From Ovis canadensis (Eukaryota > Chordata > Mammalia > Artiodactyla > Bovidae): a DNA stretch of 64,000 nucleotides. Under the pieces are notes generated by a model, which ran no database searches, was not told the DNA's origin, and saw only the letters and a list, made by a program, of their open reading frames with translations. How positions within the stretch are numbered: the first letter of the stretch is position 1; every line of letters starts with the position of its first letter. Made by a program: the position numbers and the translations under genes. The stretch is from assembly GCF_042477335.2 (NCBI RefSeq), contig NC_091255.1:17586501-17650500 (forward strand). The letters run 5' to 3'. This document shows positions 1 through 12,500 of the stretch, piece after piece.

Positions 1-155
1 GGCTAAGATTCCATGCTCCCAGTGCTGGGGATCTGGGTTTGATCACTGCTCAAGGAACTAGATCCCACATGCCACAGCTAGACGTTCACATGCCGCAACT
101 AAAGAGACTACATGTTGCAACCGGCACAGCCAAATAAATTAATTTTTTTAAAAAG
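1..155 (+). mobile_element. CHR-type SINE, cut by window edge
   Basis: CACATGCCACAGCTA and CCGCAACTAAAGAGACTACA body with a CAAATAAATTAA tail, typical of the 3' part of this tRNA-derived family. Confidence 0.75.
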
Positions 156-597
156 ATTCCAGAAAACACCCCTTCAAAAAAAAAATGCACTCTGGCAGCT
201 ATTTACATGACATTTACATTGCATTAAGTATTATAAGTTATCTAGAAATGATAACTTATGATTTAAAATATATAGGATGATATGATAGATTTACAAATAC
301 ATTTTATATAAAGGACGTGAGCATTCTGGGGATTCCTGGAACAAATCCCCTGTGGATACTGAGGGATGACTGTATTCTAGTGGACTCGTAAAGAGTGATA
401 TTAATACCCTATTGAGGAGGATCAGAGAGTATTCTTCTCCTTCTTGGCTTTTCCATCTGGGGGAGGTTTCCTAATCTTGATCTCTTCCTGCTCAGATTTG
501 AGGAGTGGGGATAACAGCAGAGAAAGAGGGGGACAGAGCAAAGGGCTTCTCCAAAGAGTGGCGTCTGATACCTTGCTCCTTGTTTCCCTGCTCCAAG

Positions 598-3500
598 CAC
601 AGGCCGCCAGCACCACCACCATCTCTGATGCTGTGAGTAAGGTCAAGACCCAGGTCAACAAGGCCTTCCTGGATTCCCGGACCAGGTGGGTGAGACATAC
701 ACACCACGCGTGTTCCTTCCTGGGCTTCCTGTTCAGGACAAGTGCATCTAGACCAGCCCTGACAGGCCAGTAAGCCAAAGCAATTATACAGCCTGCCCTC
801 CCACCCCTCACCTGCGAGCAGGGGCCAAGCAGGAGCAAGAGCCCGCAGCTCCTAAAGTCCTCAGCCTCGAAGTTTCCTTGAAGGGGATGTCTCATCTGAT
901 CCCATGAGCACTTTCTTTCCTGTAGTTGAGTGATTCCTTGGGTCATGACTTCCAGGGTCTCAGAAAACCGGTCAGTAGTTTTTCGTTCGTTCAGCATGAC
1001 TTAGATCAAGTCCTTAGGAACAGAAACTGAGATCTGCATCCACATACAGGCGACTTACTGGGAAGCACTCTCAGGAAGCTCTAGTGGAGTGAAGGGGGGA
1101 GGCCAGATGGGTAAAAAGAAGGCCAATAAGCAGGGATGCGGTTTAAGGTCCAGCCCCAGCTGACCCTGCAGGGAGATCCAGAGTGTGGGCTGTATCTCAG
1201 AGCCTGTCCTACCTCGAGCAAGGGAGCAGAGCATTCACCTGCCAAAGGTGTCCTTGGCTCAGCCAGATGTGCTGCAAGCTTGGTACTGGGGCTGGGGTGG
1301 GGGCGGCCAGAGGATGTCGCACACTGTGTGACTCCCAGGCATTCCAGATCGGCAGCTCCCCTGACTCAGAAGCCATTGCCCAAGAAAGTTAGAGGCAGGA
1401 GCCATCAGCAGCAGCTGCACCCGCAGCAGCCAGCGGAGGGGCCCAAAGGCACTCGGGGAACATACAGGACACCGGCAGAGTCAGCTACCTCCCAACCCCG
1501 TGCAGGGACTGGGCTTCCCAGAATAAGCAGTGCAGACTGTGTCCCTGCCCTCAGGAAGCACACGCTGGAGCCAGAGAGGCAGACAAACCAGGTGATCACT
1601 TCACGGAGCTGAAAACCACCTTGCTCATTCCTCTTGCTGTCTCTTTACTGAACTTGGGGTTTCACTCCCCCTTGGCTCTTGCATAAACTCTCAAGAGGTC
1701 CCCCAACTTCTTGGCTGACTTTTAGAGGACAAGATGTGCTCTGATCTCTTCTAGTCCCAAGAACAGCATCCTTTCAAGAACTCGAATATCAGCAGAAGAA
1801 GATGAAGCCCCGAGCCTCTCACTTTCCTCTGCTCAGAGCTGTTGTAGACGTCAGAGAGAAGGAAGGGTCCACGATCTGTCGTCCCTCTTTCCTGGGCTTC
1901 TTGCCATCCCCCAGCCCAGGTTTCTGACTTGGGGGTTAAGCTGAGGGGAGGAAGGAGAGATATAGGATGACAAAGCCTAAATCACTTGGATAATGTAGTG
2001 CCTGGAAGCGGGGTGGGGAGATCAGAAGTCCTTCCCTCCTTGGGCACTTTCGGCTCTCATACACTCTGCTGCCAAGCCTCTGACCCAGAGAAGTATCTGA
2101 CCAGTAGCTCATAGCTCCAAGCCGCAGCCCGGGAGCTTGTGGCTCCCTCCCTAGTCCCTCGCGTATCACCTTGACCCAGGTCCCCTTTAAAGAGGCTCCA
2201 GAAGACCAAACAGTTTTTCAATGCAGGACCCTGGTGTGTCTCCCTTTGCCTGGCAAAGCAATAAAATTATCCTTTTCTACTTTACCCAAAACTGTCTCCG
2301 GGATTTGATTTGGGACCACTGTACAGAGAGGGGCTTCCCAGGTGGCTCAATGGTAAGGAATCTACCTGCCAATGCAGGAGACGCTGGTTCCATCCGTGGG
2401 TCAGGAAGATCCCCTGAAGAAGGGAATGGCAACCCACTCCAGTATTCTTGTCTGGAGAATCCCATGGACCAAAAACAAACAAACAAACAAACAAACAGAG
2501 CCTGGTGGGCTACAGTCCATGGGTCACAGAGAGTCAGATATAACTGAGCACGCACCCACAGGTACGCGCAGAGGGCAGAAAGCTTTGCCCTGCCACTGGA
2601 GACTGTGTGGATTCAGGGCCCAGCGCCGGCCTGTCTGGCTTACTCTGCTGTTAGGTGCACAGTGCCAGCCACCTCCTCTTTTCTTGTTTTCTTTCGGCTC
2701 TTTGGGCAGGTGTCAGCCACCAGCCACAACTCCAGGACACACCTCAGCACCCTCTTCTTTTTCACTTTTTTTAAAATTAATTTTTATTGGCGTATAGTTG
2801 CTTTACAATGTTGTGTTAGTTTCTGCTGTATAGCACAGTGAATCAGCTATATGTGTCATATATCCACTCCTTTCTGGATTTCCTTCCCAATTAGGTCGCC
2901 ACAGGTCATTGAGTAGAGTTCCCTGTGCTATACCCTTCGTTCTCATTAGTTACCTATTTACATAAGGTGTATATATATCAGTCCCAGTCTTCCAATTTGT
3001 AACCTCCTCCCCCTTGGTATCCATAAGTTTGTTCTCTACATCTTGACTCTGTTTCTGCTTTGCCAATAAGCTCATCTGTGCTGTTTTTCTAGATTCCACA
3101 TGTAAGTGATATTATACAATATTTGTTTTCCCTCTTTCTGATTTACCTCACTCTGTATGACAAGGGTAAAAATCTGTCTCTAGGCAAAAATATGGAATCT
3201 TTCACAAATTTCCTTGTCATCCTTGTGCAGGGGCCATGCTAATCCTTTCTGTATAGTCCCAATTTTAGGATATGTGCTGCCAAAGTGAGCACCTGTCCTC
3301 CTTGTAAGGACCTTATCACGGGACTGAGAGCAAAGAGGAAGCCCCACAGTGGTGGGAGGGAAATGTCCGGTATTTCAGCCACTGTCTCCCAATGAACCTT
3401 GTCTCTCCCTAACGTCAACCCTTTTATAGCCCAAGGTGGGGGTACACTAAAAGCCACAAAATCCGTGTTCAGCACCTCCTTTTTGAGTCATGCTGGCCAG

Positions 3501-6500
3501 GATGAGCAGCCCTGCCTTGGAACTCATCCCCACTGCTTAGTTCCTGGATTTGGGGACCTCATGGAGACATAATTAAACATTTTGTTCACAAGCAAACAAA
3601 CAATCCAGCACCCCACAAACTGTGATGAGGACAATGAAGGAAATAAACAGAGCAGTGGCTGCTACTCTAGTTGCAGGGAGCAGGGAAGCCTGATGGAGGA
3701 TGAGAAGGAACAGGCCATGTAGCAAACCAGGGGCTAGCATTACAGGGCCTGGGGGCAGTGCAGGAAAGAGCTTTGGGTGCTGAGGACACGGAAAGAAGGC
3801 CATGCTGGTGGTGGCGGTAGGAAAAGAGGACACACAGGTGGAGCCTGAGAGGCAGAGGGTCAGAGGCAGAGCAGTGGCTTATAGGGGCTGGGGGAGAAGT
3901 GGAGGGATCAGGCATGACAGTTCATGGGTGTGGGGTCTCCTTTGCAGGTGATGAAAATGTTTGGGAGCTAGACAGAGGCAAAGCTCGCATAATGCCATGA
4001 GCATGTACGCTATAAGACCATGGATTCAGGTATGCCGCAGGGTGAGCCAAGAAAGTGCTTAAATCAGAGTAGCCTGGTCTGCTTTTCATTTGAAAAAGCT
4101 CCCTCCTGCAGCCAGGTGGAGAATGGATGGGAGGACGACAGGAGGGGAGGCAGTGGTCTGCTGCAAGCATCCAGATGGGGGAGGGTGACGACTAGGACGA
4201 GGGCAGAGGCCTGGAGATGGAAAAAGAGTTCCTCCACAGCCCTGCCTGCTCCCCTGGAGCCCAGGTCGGCCTGTCCAAGTCACCCCTCCGGCTGAGACAC
4301 CAGGCCCCCGTGTGCTAGAAGTAGAGTTAACGACTTGATCCACAGGGACAGGCCAGGAGTCACAGCCTGTGAAGTGTATCCCAAAAGCAAGGTTGTCTTC
4401 CTGAGAGTTTGAGCCACTTTCAAAATTTCAGAGTCTTCGAGCCGTAAAGATCATCTCACAGGACCCCTCATCTCACACAGGAGTGGGGAGAGGGTTCTCA
4501 AGAAGGTCTTCACCTGCTTAGTAGTAGAAGTCTATTTTCTCTGTTTTTCCAGACTGACTACATTCTATTGACCCGTCTTCAATTCTGTTTTCTTATGTCC
4601 ACCTGACTGCTGGGTCTAGCCAACAAGCTTTTTATTTGTTAGGGTATTTTCAGGTCTATAATTTCTACTTGTTGTTTTCTTTTAATAAATTCTACTCTTT
4701 TTTTCAAACTTTAAACTTTTTCTTTTGTACTGGGGTATATAGCTAATTAACCATGTCGTGCTCGTTTCAGATGAACCGCGAAGGGACTCAGCCATACATA
4801 GTAAATTCTACTTTTATGAAATGGTCTGGGTTTTTTTGTTTGTTTTTTTTTTTTTCCATTTAAGAAAAACTTAAAATTGATTATTGAACCATTTTAATGA
4901 CAGCGGATTTTAAATCATTTTAAAATCTTTATCAGATGTCTCCAGCATCTGGTTCACGCCAGTATTGGCATCAGTTGGTTGCCCCCAAGGCTTGCTGAGG
5001 GGAGGGTTTCCACAGTCAGGGGCTGAATCGTACATCCGGGGACTTAGGCGTATTTGGTTTCCCCCAACTGAGCCCGAAGCCGCCAATACAGCGGCAACTC
5101 TCTGATTCTAATTCAGGAAGTTCTCAGGTCCATCTGCCTGCCTTCCCTTAGAACCTGACTTAACCAAGCTTAAAGACACTGCAGCTTCCTCCTCCCAGAG
5201 GCGGTTTTCCAGAGGCATCCGAGGAGAGCTGAGTAAAGATACCGAGAGCACAGACGTGGGGGGCTCCTGCTTGCTGCCCACACCCCTATGTCTCCCCCAC
5301 TGCTCTCCACTGTAGGCTGAAGACGGCCTTGAGCTCTGAGGTACCCACCACCCGGCAGCTCTCAGAGTACTTCAAGCACGCCAAGGGCCGCACCCGCACG
5401 GCCATTCGCAACGGGCAGGTGTGGGAGGAGTCCTTAAAGAGGCTGAGGCGGGACACAACCCTGACCAACGTCACAGGTACGGAAATCCCACCAGCCCCCC
5501 AAGGGCAGGAAGGACTCTTCTTTCTCCCTGCGGGAAAGAGCAGAAGCCATCAAGACTGCAGTTCCTGTTGAGAGCCATCTTCTCTCCCTCAGAGCAAGGA
5601 GGGGCTTGGGAGGACAGCCAGGTCAGTGCTCTTTCGGCAGAGAAAGGAACTCGGGCCCAGAAAGATCACACTGCCAGCTCCAAATGAGGCGACATTCGTG
5701 CCCTTTGGCATAATACCAGCTGTAAGGCCTCTGTCCAGAGGCAGGACTAAAGTCAGTAAACATGGGCTCCCTGTCTCAAACCACAGTGCACCACTTCCGC
5801 CTGTGAAAAGGACATTTAAGCCACCTGTGTCAGGGGAGATTTACTGGGATTATGTCAGGGGTGAGGAACTATCCCTCTTGTTCTGGGTCCTGTGGAGCTG
5901 AAACAATGGGCTTGCCAATTGATCATGAGTTCCTCAACCCCTCCACCCCACCCCTGGCCAAATGTCACAATTCATGGACCGTCATGGAGGAAGGGGATTG
6001 ATCTTGACGGAAGGAAGAGACTGCAGGTTCTTGCTGGGGAAACTTCAAGTGAGGGAAGATACCTGGCCTAGGACATGGGCAAATTCCAAAGTTCCCAAAG
6101 GAAGGAAGGAAACCAGGACAAGGTAGGGAGGAGAAGGGAGCGCTTTGAACTCGATGAGACTCAAAAGGTGCTGGGGCTTGAACCTTGGCCCCTTCCCATT
6201 TCTGCAGATGAGCCCCCTGAAGAAGCCCCCCAGGGCTGGATCCCCCTGACTCCTTTTCCCTGCAGGTACCAGGATGGAATAGACTGCTCTAGGACTTGGC
6301 CGGCTCTGTCTTCTGAGGCCTCATGAAGGCCTCTGATGCCTAAAACTCCCCAGTGTTACCCCCTCAAGACCACAGCGTTCCTCACTTAAAAATGGCCTAT
6401 CCCTTCCCAATATCTTTCCCATTTAGATTCCTGTGTGCCTAGTACTTCAGAGGTCAGTGGAACTTTTTTACTTCCCCCCCCCCACCCCCGCAATGCCATG

Positions 6501-9500
6501 TGGCATCTGAGATCTTAGTTCCCCAAACAGCGGTTGAACTCTCACCCCCTATGGTGGAAGTGTGGAGTCGAAACCACTGGACCACCAGGGACATACCCAT
6601 CAGTGGAGCTTTAGAAGAAAAGCAATCTTATCAAACTAACTTACACTAACATGCACCTAACCTCTCAGGGGGTACTTTTATTCTAAAAGAAAACCCCGTT
6701 GATTCAAATGATCTGATAGACCAAGAATTACTAACAGTTCTGGAGAGATTACTAATCTGTGCCGCCTTGGGCAAGTCTTGGGAACCCTATGGTCTCCGTT
6801 TCTTCTCTGTAAAATGAGAATTAAAAGTTTTACCGTAACGAGTTGTCAGGATTAAAGATGAAACCCCCTGAGAAACGCTTGCTTAGAATGTAAAATGTAT
6901 TCTTCCAAAAATCAGGTTCAAAAGATGAACCTCCCCTCCGGGCCTCGGAATGGAGGAAGAACCCAGGCACAGAAAGAATAGAGGGTTTCCTGACACCACC
7001 TTGCCCTGTGGCGTCTCTTCTCTTTCAGACCCTAGCCTGGACTTGACTGCACTCTCCTGGGAGGTGGGCTGCGGTGCCCCGGTTCCTCTGGTGAAATGTG
7101 ATGAAAACAGCCCTTACCGCACCATCACGGGAGACTGTAATAACAGGTGAGCGGCAGTGGGGGTGTGTAGTGGGCAGGGTGGCCCACCTGCCCCGCCCAG
7201 CCCAGCCAGGGCCTTGGCCCCTTGGGCACTACGGGCAGGACTCCCACGGCCTCACCCTCCCGGGCCAGCGTCCCGCTGGAATCCGTTCTGTTGGAACCCG
7301 CCTCACTTTCCCAACTTGTCTAAAGAGACCACCGTATATCCGGCTGGAAGGAGCGCTTTTCCCGAGGGCGGAGGAGCCTGGAGCCCTCGGGGATGGGAGT
7401 GGTCCAGACCACCTCTCCCTTGAGAGGCACCTCCTCCGCATCCAGTCTCCCTGGGGCTGAGGCTCCCGTCCTTCCCGGGGGGATCCCCGTGGGGTGTGCG
7501 GAGAAGCAGACCCGGGAGCCAGCCGGCCGAGGCTGAGGGCCCGCCTTGCCGTTTCAGGAGGAGCCCCGCGCTGGGCGCCGCCAACAGGGCGCTGGCGCGC
7601 TGGCTGCCGGCCGAGTACGAGGACGGGCTCGCCGTGCCCTTCGGCTGGACGCAGAGGAAGACGCGCAACGGCTTCCGCGTCCCGCTGGTGAGCGCGGCCG
7701 CGGGGAGGGGGCGAGCCCCGAGCTGGCGCGGGGACATGCAGTCAGAGGGGAAGGGAGGCGCCCCGCTAAGTACCCGAGGAGAGGACGCAGACACAGGCGC
7801 GAGGAGAGACAGACGCGCGGCAGAACCACACCCGGGGAGACACGGCGATGGGAACTCGCTCCCTCGCGCTGTTCCGGAAAACGCCACTAGAGGGCTGCAG
7901 ATCCCGCGTCCCGAGCCCAGCCACGTGGTGGGCACGGCCCAGTCGCCATCAAGCCAAGTACCCCGGGGTCTCCCGGGCAGATGGCCTCCCTGCGCCATCC
8001 TGCTGGCGCTTGTCCAACCGCAGCCCCTGGAGTGCATCAGCTGTTGTTTGCCTGGAGGTCCCATCTATTGGCCTCATCTGAGTTGGCAGGCCCTCCCCAG
8101 AGCCCCTCTGTTCCTGTTTCCAGACACCTGGCACCTCCTCCGTGGCATTTACTTAAGGGACAGCCTGTCTTTTTTTTCCCTCTTTGAGTGGAAAGGGCAT
8201 TGGCCTTGAAACCATCGTCATACAGACTTGGCCCTTTGTAGCTGCAGGACGTGGGTGAGTTGCTCTCACCCTTCTTGGACTCAGAATGGGAGTAATGCCA
8301 CCCACTTCAGAGCTTGTCCTGAAGAGGAAGTGTACCTGTTACGTCATGGGTACTCAGTATACTGCGTTCAATCTGAATCTTCAAAGCACCTTTTCTTCCC
8401 TCTCCTTCTGTCTCCATCTTGTAGGCCCGTGAGGTATCCAACAAAATTGTAGGCTACCTGGACGAAGAGGGTGTTCTAGACCAAAACAGGTCCCTGCTCT
8501 TCATGCAGTGGGGTCAAATTGTGGACCACGACCTGGACTTCGCCCCGGAAACGGAACTGGGGAGCAGCGAGCACTCCAAAGTCCAGTGTGAGGAGTACTG
8601 TATCCAGGGAGACAACTGCTTCCCCATCATGGTAGGCCCCTGCAGCGGGGGGCCCCTGGCAAACTGCTTGCATCCCTGGTGTAGCAGATGTTCCCAGCCC
8701 ATCAGCCAGGACCTCCTGGAGACCTTGAATGCTGATCTGACAGCTTCCCAAGCCTCTCACATTCTATTCATTCATTTGCCCACTTTTTTAGTAAATAGAC
8801 ATCCATCATCTGCCATCATCAGGCAACACGCTAAGCACCTGAGATTTAAAGGTGAACGAGACAGCATCCCTTCCCTCGAGGGCAGAGGACCTGTGTGGGA
8901 AATAGACAAGTAATCACTAGTGGCAAAACTGGGAAGCTCTGGAGAGAGTTTTCTTCATCCCTGGCCCAGCAACACTGATGGCACCGGGGGTCTTATTAGA
9001 AATGTAAAATCTCAAACCATACCCCAAAGATAAGCAGAATCTACATTTTATTCAGATCCCCAGGAGAGTCACTGTATACCCAGTAAATTTGTGGAATGCC
9101 ACCGTGAGTCATCATGGCGTCCAGGAAGGCTACTCTCAGAAAGAGCTGAAACGTGATGGATGAGTCAGAATGAGCAGCAGGGACTTATGGGAATTTCCAG
9201 CAGCAAGGGAAAGGAATTTGCAGTGGTGCACCTTCTTATTCGTGGGTTTTACAGTGAGAGCATGATTATTCACTCAGGCATATCAAGAATATATGTTGTG
9301 GTAGAAAGAACATGGGCTTCCCAGGTGGCACTAGTGGTAAAGAACCCACCTGCCAGTGCAGGAGACATAAGAGACATGGGATCGGTCCCTGGATTGGGAA
9401 GATCCCCTGAAGAAGGGCATGGCAGCCCACTCCAGTTTTCTTATCTGGAGAATCCCATGAACAGAGAAGCCTGAAGGCTACTGTCCATAGGGTCGAAAAG

Positions 9501-12500
9501 AGTCAGACACAACTGAAGCGACTTAGCACAGCCCAGCACGTGAAGGACATAAGCTGTGGAGTAAGGTCAACCTAGATCTGAGTCCCACATCTTTCCCTTT
9601 CAGTTTGTAAGTTCTTGGGCAACTTACTTAACCTTTTGGAGCCTCAGTTTTCTCGCATATAAAGTGGGACAGAATTACCTACCTTACAGGGTTTTATGAG
9701 GACCAAAGTGAGATAAAGTATGCACGATACCAACCACATGGTAGGTCCAAAATAAATAAATGGTAGCTGCTGTTAGTAGCAATTATTAACAAACTCTTTC
9801 CTGCCTCATGTCCTGCTTCTCTGTGCCCGGATCTCAGGACTCCCTCACAACCAAAAATTTGGAGCTTTTCCTCTTGGCCCTTTTACACAGCAGGAGGTAG
9901 TGAACTTCAGGGTCCTGGGGGCCCAGGATGTAGCGTCAGCACGAGGCCTCTGGAGCCAGTGTCTGGCACCAGGGTCCCAGGAGGGCACCATCAGCATCTT
10001 TGCCAGCTGCATCCAGACCTACCCTGGGGAGAGGCTGCCGGCTGTACCACCTCTGCAGTCACCCACCCGCATCTCTCTGCAGTTCCCGAAAAACGATCCC
10101 AAGTTGAAGACTCAAGGGAAATGCATGCCTTTCTTCCGAGCCGGGTTTGTCTGCCCCACTCCACCTTACCAGTCGTTGGCCCGAGATCAGATCAATTCTG
10201 TGACCTCCTTCCTGGACGCCAGCTTAGTGTACGGCTCTGAGCCCAGTCTGGCCAGCCTTCTCTGGAACCTCAGCAGCCCGCTGGGCCTCATGGCTGTCAA
10301 CCAAGAAGCCTGGGACCACGGGCTGGCCTACCCGCCCTTTAACAACATGAAGCCAAGCCCCTGTGAGTTCATCAACACCACTGCCTGCGTGCCCTGCTTC
10401 CAGGCGGGTGAGTCTAGGCTGGGAATAGAGGGGCCCAAGAACAAAGGGATTATCCTGGGGACTGAGAGCAGAGGGAGGCCGGAAAAGCTTCTCGAGGGTG
10501 ATGGGTGGCTCCCAAGCACTGGAAGTGACCCTTGCTTCTTCTCATCGTCTTCTGGAAAAATACACACTGAAAGCCACCACTGCTGCAGGCACTGGTCCAG
10601 GACTGGCAGAAGGGCCCAGACGAATACAGGATCTAGGAACATGTGTTCAGTGTATGTAAAAAAGAGAGAATTATGGAAATCCAGAAAAGCACAAAGAAAA
10701 ATAAAATCCACAGAATCCCACTACTCACAGTCATCGTTGACATTTTAAGGCCTGTCTTTCCAGCTCTTTTCCTATCATAGATCTTGTTCTACATTGTTTT
10801 ACACAATTGGGGTCACACTAGAGTGCGGCTCTGCAATCCAATGTTTTCTCTTCACCTATCACGTCTTTAAATATTTTTTCTTCTACGTCATGATCTTTAA
10901 TGGTTACCTGGCATTCCACGGCACATATTTAATCATAATTTTATTTTACCAACCCTATTTGGAGACGTTTAAGTCATTTTTAGCTTTTCTGTGATTTTGT
11001 TGCTGTTTTTAAGGTCGTGAGCATCCTTGTTGATGAATCCTTGTGCTGATTTTCAATACGTTTACTAAGATAACTTCCTAGAGGAGGAAGTTCTATATAA
11101 ATCAAAAGGAATGTATGTTTTTAAGGCTTTTTATAATCTTGGCACAGAGCCCCTACTCCATGCAGCCTGTGCAACTGAAGCCCTCCAGTTCTCATTCTAG
11201 GGACTCATGCCCTCCTGATCCTCTCTGCCTCTGGCTTCCAGAGGTCTTATCTCTTCCAAAAATGCAGTCTTCTAGGATGAAGCCCACTCAGACATGGCAG
11301 AAGGCCCAGGTCTCTTGCTAGATCCCTTGGATTCTGTGTCCACACACATCTCACATCAGTCTAGACACAAAACCAACCCCTTCCTGTTTTCTATAAAAAT
11401 ATCCACTAAGACCAAGCGTTTGTGAATTTCACAGACTTTCCTGAAGATTAGAGGACACAAAGAGAAGCCCCCCTGTAAAGCACCTGGTCTTTCACCATCT
11501 ACATGACCCTCTCCTCCCGACAGCCCCCATCTCTAGATTCTTCTCCTTATTACATGGAATAATTTAACCCTTCCCAGGTTCCTACCCTCAAACTTGCATT
11601 CCTAAAACCGTCAGAGTTGCTCTGAACAATAAAAAGCCCCTCGCTCATTTGTAGGCCCTGTCTTAGAAGGCAATTTGGATTTAATTAGCAAAATTTTACT
11701 TCTTAATGTCATCTGTAGTCTTTACCACAATCTAGTGGGGGGCCAACCTTATCATCCCCATTTTCACAGATATGAAGACTGAGGCTTAGAAACATTAGGT
11801 AACTTGTCCAAAGTCACAGAACTAAAAGGTGTGTGTGCAGAGCTGGGATTCAAATCTGTGAATCGCAACTCAGGTCTCTTTCCAGCTTAAATTAACTAGG
11901 AGGAGGGACTTAAGAGAGCTTCCCACTGGGGCACCATCATGTATTTCTTTGTGTAGATTACTGGGTTCAGGGGCTGCTCGGGGTGAACCCACCTTCCTGC
12001 CTTCTGGGCTTTCAGGAGATTCCCGAGCCTCAGAGCAGATCCTGCTGGCCACTGTCCACACCCTCCTTCTCCGGGAGCACAACCGGCTGGCCAGAGAACT
12101 AAAGCGACTCAACCCTCACTGGGATGGAGAGAAGCTCTACCAGGAAGCCCGGAAAATCCTGGGAGCCTTCATGCAGGTGAGAAGCCCGGGAGCACTGCCT
12201 GTATAGCAGCCTGGCTCACTCACCCGACTCTGCCTTCTGTCTGCTGCCAGACCTCCATCCTCTCCTCTCCTGCTTCCTTCCCACTGTCTCACTCTTATAA
12301 ACCCTCCCTTCTGTTTCTTCAGCTTCTCTGCCCCGAAATGAATCCCGGGATTCGGGGTGTCAGCAGGTCATTCATATGCTGGTCACTCAGTGTGCCCCCT
12401 CAGGTGCCATCACTGGGACCACTGGTTCCATCACTCCTGGGATGATTACATCGCCATTATTTTGATTGTTTGGATCGGATTATCTTTTTAATCCCACACC

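Noticed and set aside
422-997. 191-codon minus-strand open frame over the first LPO exon
   Set aside because: Antisense to a real LPO exon; no recognisable domain.
2331-2420. tRNA genes in SINE heads
   Set aside because: Box B-like GGTTCGATCCC motifs occur only inside BovA and CHR SINEs; no cloverleaf outside them.
3186-3292. Functional U6 snRNA gene
   Set aside because: Mismatches to U6, fusion to L1 and no visible snRNA promoter; called a retrocopy.
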